Positions 1-9,948 of a stretch of DNA of 64,000 nucleotides are shown one piece after another; position 1 is the first letter of the stretch; the number at the start of each line of letters is the position of its first letter. Below the pieces are notes generated by a model, which saw only the letters and a list, made by a program, of their open reading frames with translations, did no database searches and was not told the DNA's origin. The stretch lies in the NCBI GenBank assembly GCA_009823505.1, contig VZQC01000363.1, forward strand, positions 1 through 64,000, given 5' to 3'. Position numbers and translations under genes: made by a program. Source of the DNA: Rhizomys pruinosus (taxonomy: Eukaryota; Chordata; Mammalia; Rodentia; Spalacidae).

Positions 1-470
1 TTGAATTTTTGGAAGATAATCGTTCCTAGCAATTGTCCCACTTGGGTACTTTGGACCTTTTTGGGGGCAATTACAAGTCCATGGTTTCTTAGTGATTTGA
101 CCAGGACATCGAATGCATCATAAACTTCTGCGTGATTTTTACCACAATAGAGAATATATCATCCGTGTAATGGATGATTATTAGAGAATGAAATATTCTT
201 GGACTGGTTCAAGGGCTTTGTTGAACAAACTGGCCACATAGTGGGGCTATTAGCCATACCCTGGGGTAGGACCTTCCACTGTTATCGCTTGTCTGGTCCC
301 ATATGATTCATGGTGGCAGGGGGGTAAATGCAAATCTTTTCCCATGTGGAGGACACAAGGGAAGTAGAGAAATAGGGCTTAGTTTTTAATCTCAACATCC
401 CTATTTTCCCCGCTATGGTGTCATAAATATCATATTATGTCCTCAAAAATCTGCACGCCATTCCAGGAAT
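1..470 (-). pseudogene. Class II ERV (IAP-like) pol fragment, reverse transcriptase
   Basis: The minus strand encodes a broken reverse transcriptase palm region. The conserved Q-G-M/Y-A-N-S-P-T type segment lies near 235-270, and a Y-T-D-D catalytic box lies at about 156-170, where class II retroviruses usually have YMDD. No continuous frame survives: there are stops and frameshifts throughout. The piece runs off the left edge of the window. With the gag start and LTR at 830-1918 it belongs to one minus-strand provirus, but the gag-to-RT distance is far too short, so protease and most of gag are deleted or lost in assembly. The family call rests on the linked LTR and primer-binding site. Confidence 0.65.
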
Positions 471-829
471 CTTTTCAATTAAGAATCTGCAGTGACTGGG
501 AAGAACTGACAAGAGGGAAAAAGACCCTCGTTTGAACGGGCCAAATCGCTCTATTTGGCATATTTGGGCTTTGTTATATTTATTATATTTATTTAGTGAT
601 CAAAGGTTATTATTTTTTTATATATCTTATTCTATTATTTTCATTATATTTTTATTATATTATATTTTTATACTATTATAAATATATATGTATATAAATA
701 TTAAGCATTATTATATTATTATTATATTTATTATAGTTGGCCGGGAGCGGGGAGGCCATGGGACCCGATTTACTTTCAGTTTTAACCTTTTTTTTCTCCG
801 GGTGGGGCGAAAGTGTTTATTTTTGTACG
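471..829. other. AT-rich scrambled stretch inside the IAP-like provirus
   Basis: From about 560 to 735 the sequence is almost pure A/T made of short TTATTA/TATATA runs, followed by a GC-rich stretch near 740-830. Neither part reads as gag, protease or pol. It replaces the sequence expected between gag and RT. It may be a decayed microsatellite, a rearrangement or poor consensus sequence. Confidence 0.5.
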
Positions 830-1408
830 GGGCTGCTTCCTCCTCTAACTTCTCTTCATCAGATTTGGTAAGTCCTGATCAGAATTCTACGTCACTTACT
901 CTCAAGGCTTTCGTTCCCTGAAGGGGTTATAATTCACTTTCCCCAGCAACATTGCTGGCAGACTTCTTTTCCTTGTGTAAGGCCTTTGTCTTTTTGTGTG
1001 CACCTAACTTTTCACTCTGCTCTGTTTCTGACATGCTGTCCTGAAAGTCTGTAAGGACCTGTTGTCCCTCCTTAACCTCTTCCTCACAATTTTGATCTTG
1101 AAGACACAATTTAATCAATTTCCATATAGGAATGGTTCCTGCTTTGTGCTTTTCACAGTGTTGTTTTCTGTCTAGGTCCCCTTTTAATTTTTCCCAGCTA
1201 GATGGCATAAGAGACCCAGTGGAGATAAACCAAGGAGCGCAGCGGTCAACTTCCTGTGCAAACGTGTCTATAGTTTTGGTAGAGACTTTTAGATATTTTC
1301 CCCTTACTTCTGACTTAGTCGAAAAAACAATGCCAGGAAAACAATTGCAGTCGCAACCAAGACAATCAGAAAGGCTTCCAGGACCTCCAAATTTACGGGC
1401 AAAATCAT
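830..1408 (-). pseudogene. IAP-like gag, N-terminal part, frameshifted
   Basis: A minus-strand start codon at 1408-1406 opens a short frame whose first ~30 residues hold a strongly hydrophobic helix (residues about 10-29, rich in L, V, I, A and F). It stops at 1304. The reading continues in another frame from 1208 to 927 as a charged, Lys/Glu-rich matrix-like region, with further gag-like acidic codons to about 830. IAP Gag is known for an N-terminal signal that targets the endoplasmic reticulum, and the hydrophobic start fits that. The gene is broken by at least one frameshift and lacks capsid and nucleocapsid. Confidence 0.6.
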
Positions 1409-1509
1409 ATCTCTCAGAGCTAACTTAAATTTACTTACCTGGCCGCAGTTCTGAATCCTCTTCAAAAGTTGAAGGGTCCTCTCGGCGCCAGCTATGTCAG
1501 GTTCCCGGG

Positions 1510-1527
1510 CCCAGGACTTCAGCACCA
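1510..1527 (-). promoter_or_regulatory. Primer-binding site, tRNA-Phe-like
   Basis: On the minus strand, two bases after the LTR end, 18 bases begin TGGTGCTGAAGTCCTGGG. This matches the tRNA-Phe type site used by IAP elements at most positions; the differences are C/T, A/G and G/T. Its place immediately inside the LTR supports the LTR boundary. Confidence 0.7.
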
Positions 1528-1529
1528 CT

Positions 1530-1918
1530 TGTCGCGGCAGCAGTCTCGTCGGCAAGAACTTCACGTGGATAACAAGATTCTTCTGCAGCAAAACTTTATT
1601 GTTTAACAGCTGCTTGAGAAGGCAACCCGACCACTGGGGAAGAGGCCACTGACTTATATATAAGCAGTCTAGCGGGTTAGGGTATGCTATGGATTGGTTT
1701 GCACTGTACGAATGCCTCATTGAATGTCCAATGGTGGGCTCTTGTAGCACAACAGGGGCCCAATGCCTCATTAGAATATGAGGTGTGCGGGCTCAAAGTC
1801 ATGCGCAGGTTTGCCCTAGTGCGGAAGAGGTGGCTACATGCAGAAAAGGTGGTTAGTTGTTGTTCTCTAGCCATTCAGGAAGTCTTCGCCATCTTTAAGG
1901 CGCGAACTAGGAGCCACA
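1530..1918 (-). mobile_element. IAP-like 5' LTR
   Basis: On the minus strand this 389-bp block starts TGTGGCTCC and ends CGCGACA, the TG...CA ends of a retroviral LTR. It holds a TATATATAA box at about 1654-1662 and an AATAAA signal at 1595-1600 followed by a short U5 that runs into the primer-binding site. Length and layout fit IAP-type class II LTRs. The 3' LTR is outside the window, so no target duplication can be checked. Confidence 0.75.
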
Positions 1919-3891
1919 CTGTTGCAGCTGTGACAGGCTGCCAACACTTTGCTCCATCTATTGTACAAATTTGTTAAATAAGCTTCTCTTCAAATAGAAT
2001 TTCTTGTCCTTATTGAACATAATATTGAATATTTTTCTTCCTCTTATTGTTGAGAATGGTTTTATAGGCAACAACCATTTGAAGCTTCTTAGCGGTGATG
2101 TTTTTGTTTTTTTTTTTCAGTCATGGTTAATTTAGTATTCGCCAGCAGCAGAAAAAAAGAAAAGAGCTAGAAACTTGTGGTAAAAAATTCAGGAATGAGA
2201 GAGTGATGGCGAGATGATTATCATATACACTATCAGGTCCTACTCATGTCATGCGCACGGGACATTATTGCAACAAACGAATTATGCCACATGGTTTATA
2301 TATTGCGTAATGCTTTAGAATTCTATTCAAGCCTATTCTTCCTCATTATCAAATATGTTTTTTATATATTCATTGCTTAATCATAACAATAGCCTTGCAA
2401 TATGTTATCCCTTTGCATTTCTTGCACAAAATCTCAGATCCAGTGAAGATCTTTCAGGAACCAAGCTCCAGTAGCTAAGAGGTGGGTCCTGAAAAGAAGC
2501 TTAGGTCTTCTGGTTTTCTAATTGTTTCTTTATATCATTATATCATCTTGTTTCATCTTTTCCTTGTTTAGCAATATCAGTATCATTCATAACCCTCACC
2601 TGCTGTCACCAGCAAAAATTATCTCCAAACTCATTATTGTCATATTCCCACACAATATTTTTTCTCTACCTTGGGATACTAGCAAACATATTTCTAATTT
2701 TAAAATCCCTAGAGATTTGTTAATGCTTACATCACAACCATTTATTTTATATTCCATACACCTCATTGAGAATCCAGCAGCACTTATCTTCTCAGTACTG
2801 TCAAAAGACTCCTACACAGACACTTCCTCTATAAAAAGGTAGTGCCATCACCCTCTGTGAATCATTGATAACATTTTTACCACATTTTTGCATGCACATT
2901 TAACTTTCTTGTCAAAGACATATAAGTACACATAAACATACATTATTTCTATGCTTCTTGCAAAAGTCTATTTTAATGTCTTAAAAGGTAAGAATCTTTT
3001 ATAAAAAATACTTTCTGTGTTCCATAAACCATGTAAAGAATGATTGCACAAGAAGCACTTGATATTGATTGGTATCATTTGCATTCAATTCCATCTCTGG
3101 AGGTTGGGACAGGGAATAATTTTTTCAAGGCTATCCTTGGGTACATAAGAAAAATCCATGGCAAGCTGCCCCTGGCCCCATGAGGTGAAACATAATTCCT
3201 TATATTTAAAATTTATAGGCTAAAGCAGAGTATGTTATATGAATTCATTTGGGGGGTGGTAAATAAAACCCATTCTATTGCTGGTATAATGGTCTTATCT
3301 CTGGTATGGAGTAACCCAACTACTGTGTGCTTATACAGCTTAATGAGTATTATAATCAAATATCATAATATTTTTCATGCCTAATCTGATTTTTTCAGTT
3401 GCTTAATCTGACGTTTTTAAGACATTCTATGTATGGAAACTGAACAGAACACATACGTATGTGAGATTACAGGTATAACATACAAATGATGCTGTTTTTA
3501 TGTGGTAAGGAGGGGAGCATTACTCCAGTCCAATGACATCAAGCCTGAGAAGCAGGTAAAACAATGAATCCATTCTCTTTCTACCCTTATAAGATCTATG
3601 AAGGCAAATTAATAAGTAAATGCCTTCCTTTCATCATGATGGCATTTTGGCATATTAGAGCTCTCTAGTCCATTAGTCAGTTTATTTAATGACTCTCCTT
3701 CTCCTCTTAATCATGTGCAGCATATTGACTGAGCTTCACTTAGGTCAATGTGCCTTTCAGAAGTCTAAGCTGAATCAGAGTTGTGGAAAATGTTACTTTT
3801 TAGAGTTAGGGAACATACTCGTTCAAATCTCTTATATTTTAGGAAGTTTTCAGAGAATTTGAAGTCTTTCTGAGTAAAGAAAATATAAACC
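1919..3891. other. No recognisable feature
   Basis: This is AT-rich single-copy-looking DNA with short poly-T tracts. The open frames are short and show no family signature. I see no RNA gene or clear repeat. Confidence 0.5.
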
Positions 3892-4060
3892 AGCCAGGCG
3901 GGTTGGCGCACGCCTTTAATCCTAGCACCTGGGAGGCAAAGGCAGGCGGATCTTTGTGAGTTCAAGGCCAGCCTGGTCTACAGAGTGAGTTCCAGGCCAG
4001 CTGGGGCTACAGGGACACCCTGTCTCAAAAAGACCAAAAAAAAAAAAAAAAAAACCAACA
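3892..4060 (+). mobile_element. B1-type SINE
   Basis: A full-length 7SL-derived SINE with the typical GCACGCCTTTAATCC start block, the GAGTTCAAGGCCAGCCTGG core and a GAGTGAGTTCCAGGCCAGC block. It ends in CCCTGTCTCAAAAAG and an A-rich tail at about 4036-4075. It is only mildly diverged. Confidence 0.9.
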
Positions 4061-5029
4061 ACAACAAAAAAAGAAGATGTAAACCAATGTAAGCCTCAAA
4101 ATTTACGTGTTTCAAGGCCTTATTTTTTGACAATTTTGTTATTTAATGTATACATTAATTTCATATGCATTTCAAATAGCAATTGAAGTAAACATACTAA
4201 AAATCATGAGGATAAAATCTCTTTCTTAACGTGCTGTTGAAATATATATTTTAAGGAAATATTTTAGATATTGAAAAACAGAGTGATCAACAAAAATCTA
4301 AAATGAGACTAATTTACTATACTTTAGTACATATTCAAATAATTCTCCTCTCTCATGGTGTGGCAGTAGATTGATTCCTTTTGTGATAAAGAATTTTAAG
4401 TAATTATAATCAATGTTACCTCAATGGATTAAAAAAGTATATTAATTTTTAATGTAAAAGATGACAAGGGTCTTACGGTGGCTTATAATACTCCTAACCA
4501 CTAGAGGATGTAAACTTGTGGCATCAGACATGAATAATCTCAAGGAGAGAGCTAATAGCTCAATTAGATTTGGGATATACAGACATGTAGCTGCCACTGC
4601 TGCACATGTATTTCCAGGTAGGTGAGTTGTAGCTGGTTGTGACGGAGGAGATTGCTTGACTCAAGTGAGACTATATTTATTTATTGATTTAGTGGCCTTT
4701 GGTAACACTCTCTCGGCATTCCAGGGACCAACTGTACACTTGCAAGTCAGGTCTCATACAACTTCCCATGCTTGCATCAGGTCTTCCACAAGCAGGGCTT
4801 TATTGCCTCTCTTCTTGCAGGTATCCCCAGTGTACAGGCAAGAAGCCTTTACCTTTTGGTGGGGGTTTGGATCCCCTGGCCAAAATCTCCTTGGCAAAAT
4901 AGTCCATTGCTGATATCAGAGCTCACCTGTATTAATATATTTTGCTTAAATGCACAGATTGAAAAAACTTTAGTATTGTATTTGGCTCTGAATAGAGAAT
5001 AATCCTTTTCACATAACTAAATGAGTGTT
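4061..5029. other. Mostly unassigned; possible LTR relic at 4640-4925
   Basis: Most of this stretch shows nothing. On the minus strand about 4640-4925 contains a GCAATAAAGCCC signal inside GC-richer sequence, which resembles an R/U5 region of an old LTR. No TG/CA ends or target duplication can be seen, so this is only a suspicion. Confidence 0.3.
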
Positions 5030-5640
5030 GCTGTTTTATATTATGACATCATGAACTTTGCAGGCAAATTTATAGAACTAGTAGCCATTATGCTAAGTGA
5101 TGTAACACAGTCCCAGAAAAACAAATGATGAATGGTATCCCTTATATGAAGTGTTGAGAAACCTTCGCCAGTGATATATCTGATTGAGCATTAACATCCA
5201 GAATAAATAAACTTCTCAAACAACAACAACAACAACAACAACAACAAATATTCACTCAAGAGATGGAGTAAAGGGCTGAACAGAGACTTTTAAAGTGAGG
5301 AAGCAAAGGTGGCTAAGAAACATCACTCACATATCTCTAGTTGTAAGGCAAACTTTTTATTTCTTTTTATCTGAAATCAACTGTGGAATGACAAAGGCAA
5401 ATTCCTTAATGGACATTAGAATTAACCTCCCACATAGTTTCAAGTATGTTCAAACTTTATAATTTTGGTATATGGTTGAAGGATATGTATGCATATTTTA
5501 GAGTAAATAAAATTAAAGGGAAAATGTGAATTCCTAAACATTTTGCAATTAACATAGGTTATTTTTCATAGATCAATAAGTTTGGTGTATCTGTGACTTA
5601 TATATAGATATATTTTGGAGCAATAAAAACTGGAGGGAAC
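5030..5640 (+). mobile_element. L1 3' end (ORF2 tail and 3' UTR), left part, rearranged
   Basis: The ORF2 C-terminal coding region ('gccattatgctaagtgatg' type) is followed by an ORF2 segment that normally lies upstream (5140-5320), then by the distal L1 3' UTR (5325-5640). The order is therefore shuffled relative to the L1 at 25400-26700. The element continues at 14760 after the ERV insertion; the break falls in the same 3' UTR position as intact sequence at about 23289-23305. Confidence 0.8.
5217..5247 (+). repeat. (CAA)n microsatellite
   Basis: About ten CAA units lie inside the L1 3' fragment. Confidence 0.9.
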
Positions 5641-5898
5641 TGTTAGGTAAGGGGTCGGGACAAAAAGTCATGAAGGTGTAGACCAGAAGGTATCCCTTCT
5701 TTTTTGGTCAGGGGCTTGACTTTGCAAGAGCACGGGAAGAAGGGTCATGCAAATCACCAAACAAAGACTACACCTTCTTCCAGATTCCCAAGAGACCACG
5801 GGATCTAAGAAACACCCTTAGGACACTCGACCTGGTCTAATTTGCCAGATTCCAGCATGTCACCATCTCCCCTCCCGCACTGATAAATTTTTCTACCC
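5641..5898 (+). mobile_element. Class I ERV 5' LTR, first part
   Basis: It starts TGTTAGG and aligns with 14358 onward of the 3' LTR, sharing blocks such as ACCAGAAGGT and CATGCAAATCACC. It is cut at 5898 by the ERV-L provirus and resumes at 11319. The two parts total about 400 bp, the same as the ~402-bp 3' LTR. The flanking GGAAC (5636-5640) recurs at 14760-14764 after the 3' LTR, giving a 4-5 bp target duplication. Confidence 0.85.
5894..5898. repeat. Target duplication TACCC, left copy
   Basis: Five bases immediately before the ERV-L LTR, repeated exactly at 11314-11318. Five-base duplications are typical for ERV-L integration. Confidence 0.85.
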
Positions 5899-6335
5899 TG
5901 TATTATGTCAGTGGTTTCTCTAAGAAACAGAAGTAACAGGACGAATATATAGTATAATACAATATCATTGATTTGCTCACACGTGACAGATTTCAAGGAG
6001 CCCAACAGTAGAGGCGCTGCCTGGAGGGATGTTGAGGATCCAGGGAACTGCTCATCCACAAGACTGGATGTCTCATAGTCCCAATCTGGGTAGTGAGGGC
6101 CGGATGGATTCCAGGAGATATGACGGTCTCAGTACACAAAGGGAATTCCGAAAGGGGTTGAGGGACCAAATCACTCTGTGGCGACTCTGCCATGGCCTTT
6201 ATACTATCTGCCAGCAGAAGTAAACGCCCACATTTGGGGTGAGACATCCAGGTTGAGGTGGTCCAATGGCTGGGAAGATCTTATTTCTCGTTTATTTGTT
6301 CCTTAGAGGGGGTCAAGTCAAGTGTGGAGCAGGCA
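5899..6335 (-). mobile_element. ERV-L 3' LTR
   Basis: It aligns along its length with the LTR at 10873-11313, sharing blocks such as TTGATTTGCTCA, GGAGCCCAACAGTAGA, AAGACTGGATGTCTCA and GGTTGAGGTGGTCCAAT. It is much noisier than the other LTR, with several short indels and a poorly matching section at 6110-6180. The inner boundary (about 6320-6370) is unclear because the expected end block is scrambled. Confidence 0.8.
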
Positions 6336-6767
6336 GCCGGAATAGTAGTGGCACCAATAACAACGAGGTGCCACCGCAGCCCTTGAATCGCGTACGGTGT
6401 GACACGGGAGGGGGGGGAAGAAGGGAAAGGGGGGCGAGAGGAGCGAGGGACATAGAGAGGATAGCCCGGAAAGGGGTGGGAATACAACATATACATGTAT
6501 ATACTGAAGCGAAGATATAAGGCTTTGCTATTGCACATGAGAACCAACTTATAGCTTAAATAGTCATTGGCAACAATTCGCTAGTTAGGCAGGTCATAAT
6601 TCCACCTAATATTTTATAAGTATCTCATGTGCAAAGTATTATATCTTAGAGGAGGTGGTAATGTCCTTGATGAACACTTAGTCCTTCAGTAACTAATAAC
6701 CTAAATATGACAACACTTAAACACTTATCTCAGCGGCACATGCCAAAAGAGAACAACAAATATCTGC

Positions 6768-6802
<35 letters not shown>

Positions 6803-6896
6803 TAGTATATAGGAAGGAACAAGCCCATTGGTTAACCCAACAGGACAAAAGTTAATATCTATTGTAATCCACATTTCTGCAACTAGTCCCATGGCC
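6336..6896 (-). mobile_element. ERV-L 3' internal region, unassigned
   Basis: Sequence between the dUTPase remnant and the 3' LTR. It includes an odd purine-rich, GC-rich tract at 6400-6475 and an (AT)n tract at about 6770-6800. No env reading is seen, as expected for ERV-L, which lacks env. Confidence 0.5.
6770..6800. repeat. (AT)n microsatellite
   Basis: About 15 uninterrupted AT units. Confidence 0.9.
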
Positions 6897-7337
6897 TCAG
6901 CTGAATTTATGAGTAGCTCTTCTATGACCCCATTCCTCATTTCCTCCACCATCAGCAGCACCTCTGCAGGTCGTGGCTCCTTCCCTGGAGGAGAGACCCA
7001 TAACTTCATCCCTGAAGTTTTCTGGACCATTTAAGTCCCTGTCTGGTTTGGGTTGTTGGAGTTTTCCATTGACCGTAATCATAGGACATGGTAGCACTAG
7101 AAGGCACCCTACAGCATCCTGCCTTCCAGACATAATCGTCATTGCCCCCTTGTGGAGAAAAAGTCCAATTTCCTCCTGGTAGTCTGGATCAATCACGCCT
7201 CCTACTACTGTTATCCCTCCCGTAGCCTGTTGGCTTAAATGCAGAAGAAGCCCAAAGTAGCAGGGGGAAGTATTAGCTTCTAGTTCAATGGAATTTTTGC
7301 TGTGTCTCCTGGCAAAGCACTCCCCCCTTTGGAACAA
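6897..7337 (-). pseudogene. ERV-L dUTPase domain
   Basis: A minus-strand frame of 146 codons contains G-V-I-D-P-D-Y-x-E-E-I, the classic dUTPase motif that forms the uracil pocket. Upstream lies an S/T-rich approach with A-T-G-G-I. In ERV-L proviruses a dUTPase domain follows integrase at the C-terminus of pol; here it lies just downstream of the integrase remnant on the same strand. dUTPase hydrolyses dUTP and would limit uracil in viral cDNA. The frame is open but has no surviving upstream pol context, so it is a relic. Confidence 0.8.
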
Positions 7338-7439
7338 AAACTTCTAGACCAGCATAACACGAGGTCGTGAGTAAAGGAAGCAAAATTTTTCCTACTGGGT
7401 CACTAGGGGTGATATGAGTGGAATCACCCCTTCCACCCC

Positions 7440-8210
7440 TTGGTTCTTGGACCCGTGAATTCTGGCTATAAGAGAAACAGTACCATCTGCTGGCACCTTA
7501 CTTCAAAGACATATACTCGCCTGCTGTATAACCTTGCCCCAGCCCTCCAGGGTATTAGCTATCTAATTGATGCTGTAACTGTGGTCTTCAAGGGCATTCC
7601 ATTGTTTCTATCAAGCCAGCTGCTTATGGGTGATTGGAGAACAGGAATAAGGCGTGGATACCATTACCATGGGCCCACTGTCGCATTTTTTTGGCTGTGA
7701 AGTGAGTTCCTTTGTCAGAAGCAATGCTGTGAGGAATGTGATGATGGTGGATAAGGCATCATGGTAAGTCCCTGGATGATAGTATTGGCAGAAGCATTAT
7801 GTGCAGGAATGGCAAATCCATATCCAGAATAATATCTATTCCTGTAAGGACAAAATGTTGTCCCCTCCATGATGGAAGTGGTCCAATGTAGTCACCTGCC
7901 ACCAGGTTGCTGGACGGTCACCCCGGGGAATAGCAACATATCAGGGGCTCAATGTTGGTATCTGCTGTTGGCATATCTGGCACTCGGCAGCAGCGTAGCC
8001 AGATCAGCCTTAGTGAGGGAAGTCCAGGCTGTCGAGCCCATGCATAAACCTCCATCTCTGCCACCATGACCACTATTGGGTGGGCCCATTGAGCAAAACA
8101 GGGAAGCTGGAGAAAGAGGTTATCCACAGAATGAGTCATCCGACCTACTTGATTATTAAAATCATCCTCTGCTGAGATCATCTTGTGATGAGCATTTACA
8201 TGAGACACAA
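7440..8210 (-). pseudogene. ERV-L integrase region
   Basis: The minus strand reads in broken frames through an N-terminal His-rich section (near 8140-8208, V-N-A-H-H), then a catalytic core. The core includes an S-D-K-G-T-H-F type segment at about 7695-7715 (second acidic residue) and an A-A-G-L-I-E segment near 7605-7625 (third acidic residue). Stops and frameshifts interrupt it. The order RT, RNase H, integrase, dUTPase on the minus strand is that of an ERV-L pol. Confidence 0.75.
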
Positions 8211-8284
8211 GTATCTACACATCCTTTGACCATTCAGAAAACTTTATCCACATATTTCTTCCCCAAATGTCTTTTTCACCAATT

Positions 8285-8640
8285 TTCTAGTCATGCATCC
8301 TTCCAATTCCCTGCCCATCTAGCACAACCATTTGACACAGGCCCATGATCAGTATATAATTGAGACCTCTGGCCATTTCTCCCTTCCAGGCCAAAAATGG
8401 CACAACCATGTGCATGCCCGAAGTTCTGCCCACTGTGAATAATTTCCTTCACCAGTGTCCTCCAGGGTTGTTCCAGAAATTGGATGTACTGCTGCAGCTG
8501 TCCTCCTCTGGGTGGTGACTGCATAGTGTGCAGATCCATCAGTAAACCATCAGTAAACCAGGCCCTAGTCTTCGCTTCCTCGGTCAACTGATCATTGGGC
8601 AAACCCCATAAAGCCATAGGTGCATGCTTAAGCACATGGA
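8285..8640 (-). pseudogene. ERV-L RNase H region
   Basis: A 114-codon minus-strand frame contains W-F-T-D-G near its start, the first catalytic aspartate block of retroviral RNase H, and L-Y-T-D about 70 residues later, the later acidic block. It sits between RT and integrase. Some inserted or duplicated codons near 8540-8560 disturb the segment after the first aspartate. Confidence 0.75.
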
Positions 8641-8799
8641 AGGGGAGGAAGAGGGGGGGGGAGGCATTTTAACAGGAGTGAGAACCATAGACATTTGGGC
8701 AAATTCTTCATGCATCTTCCTTGTGCCCTCAGGGCCTGACCAGGCCCTGTCACATGTATGTACCACTTCCGTTTGATAACGGGCTGTTGCTGTGCACTT

Positions 8800-9539
8800 C
8801 CTACTTTATGTTCTGGTGTGTCAGATAACACCTAGCTCATTATGGGCAGCTCAGTTCTCATGGTGACTTGGTGGCCTATTGTCAAATGTTCAGTTTCCAC
8901 TAAGGCCCCATAGCAGGCTAAGAGCTGTCTCTAAAAGGGAGAATAGTTGTTGCCAGAGTGAAGGTAGAGCGATATGCCAAAATCCCAAGGGCCTCCCCTG
9001 TGATTCTCCTAGGGAAGAGCCTGCCAGAGATTCCAGACAGCATCTCTATCGGCCACTGATACCTCAAGCACCATTGCTTCTGCTGGATCATATGGCCTAG
9101 GGGCAGAGCAACCTGCACTGCAGCCTGGACCTTTGAAGAGCCTTTTCCTGTTCCATGCCCCACTCAAAATTTGCTGGCTTCCTGATCCCTCATAGTATGG
9201 ATCGTATAACACACCCAGATGAGGAATGAGCTGCCTCCAGATCCAAAAAGGCACCACTAAACATGTGTATCTTTCCTTGGTGGAGGGAGGGCCAGGTGCA
9301 CAACTTATTCTGTACCTTAGAAGGAATGTCTCTGCATGCCCCACACCCTGACCCCCAGTAAACTTCCACTGAGGTAGACGCCCTTGAATTTTAGGTTGGG
9401 TTTAATTCCCATCCCTCTCATGCACATATCTTTACCAACAAGTTAGACCTAGGCTGCTTACCTCCTGTTCACTGGGTCCAATCAGCATAACATCATCAAT
9501 ATAGTGGACCAGTGTGATATTGTTTGGAAGAGTCAGGTG
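8800..9539 (-). pseudogene. ERV-L reverse transcriptase, C-terminal part
   Basis: The minus strand carries Y-I-D-D-V-M-L-I-G at about 9480-9503, the catalytic box of ERV-L reverse transcriptase, followed by thumb/connection sequence in several frames towards 8800. The fingers and first palm motifs upstream are absent: reading upstream, the ERV sequence stops at about 9539 and 28S rRNA sequence begins. The fusion makes an open frame of 75 codons (9659-9432), but its N-terminal half is rRNA-derived and is not protein homology. Confidence 0.8.
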
Positions 9540-9948
9540 ATCAAGATCAAGCAAGCTTTTGCCCTTTGCTCCACGGGGGGGTTTCTGTCCTCCCTGAGCT
9601 CGCCTGAGGACACCTGCATTACCGTTTGACAGGTGTACTGCCCCAGTCAAACTCCCCACTTAGCACTGTCCCTGGAGCAGGTTACACCCGACCACACACG
9701 CTTGGCGCCAGAAGTGAGAGCCCCTCTGGGCTCGCCCCCCCCTCCGCCTCACCAGGTCAGTGAAAAAATGATCAGAGTAGTGTTATTTCAGCTGCAGCCT
9801 GCGAGGTCAGCGGACCCTGCCCTGCCCCCCCTCGATGGGGAAAAGCGGAGGGGCGCCAGGGTCCTCCCACTTATTCTACACCTCTCATGTCTCTTCACCA
9901 TGCCAGACTAGAGTCAAGCTCAACAGGTTCTTCTTTCCCCGCTGATTC
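9540..9948 (-). pseudogene. 28S rRNA fragment captured inside ERV-L
   Basis: About 409 bp match internal 28S large-subunit rRNA (sense on the minus strand). On the plus strand the antisense blocks ATCAAGATCAAGC, GTTTCTGTCCTCCCTGAGCT, TTACCGTTTGACAGGTGTAC, CCCCAGTCAAACTCCCCAC, GGCGCCAGAAG and TTATTCTACACCTCTCATG occur in the correct order. Several positions that are CpG in 28S rRNA are TG or CA here, so it is an aged copy and not contaminating rDNA. Upstream and downstream on the minus strand the sequence is ERV-L gag and ERV-L RT. The recognition is from memory of 28S sequence; exact boundaries are good to a few bases. Confidence 0.9.

Noticed and set aside
5641..5898. Host promoter upstream of a gene
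   Set aside because: It is one half of a retroviral LTR; its TATA is damaged and no host gene follows.
6897..7337. Cellular DUT gene or processed copy
   Set aside because: The dUTPase lies in order behind RT, RNase H and integrase on the same strand, which is the ERV-L arrangement.
9432..9911. Open frames on both strands across the 28S fragment (75 and 92 codons)
   Set aside because: The coding look comes from rRNA sequence and, on the minus strand, its fusion to the RT end; it is not a gene.
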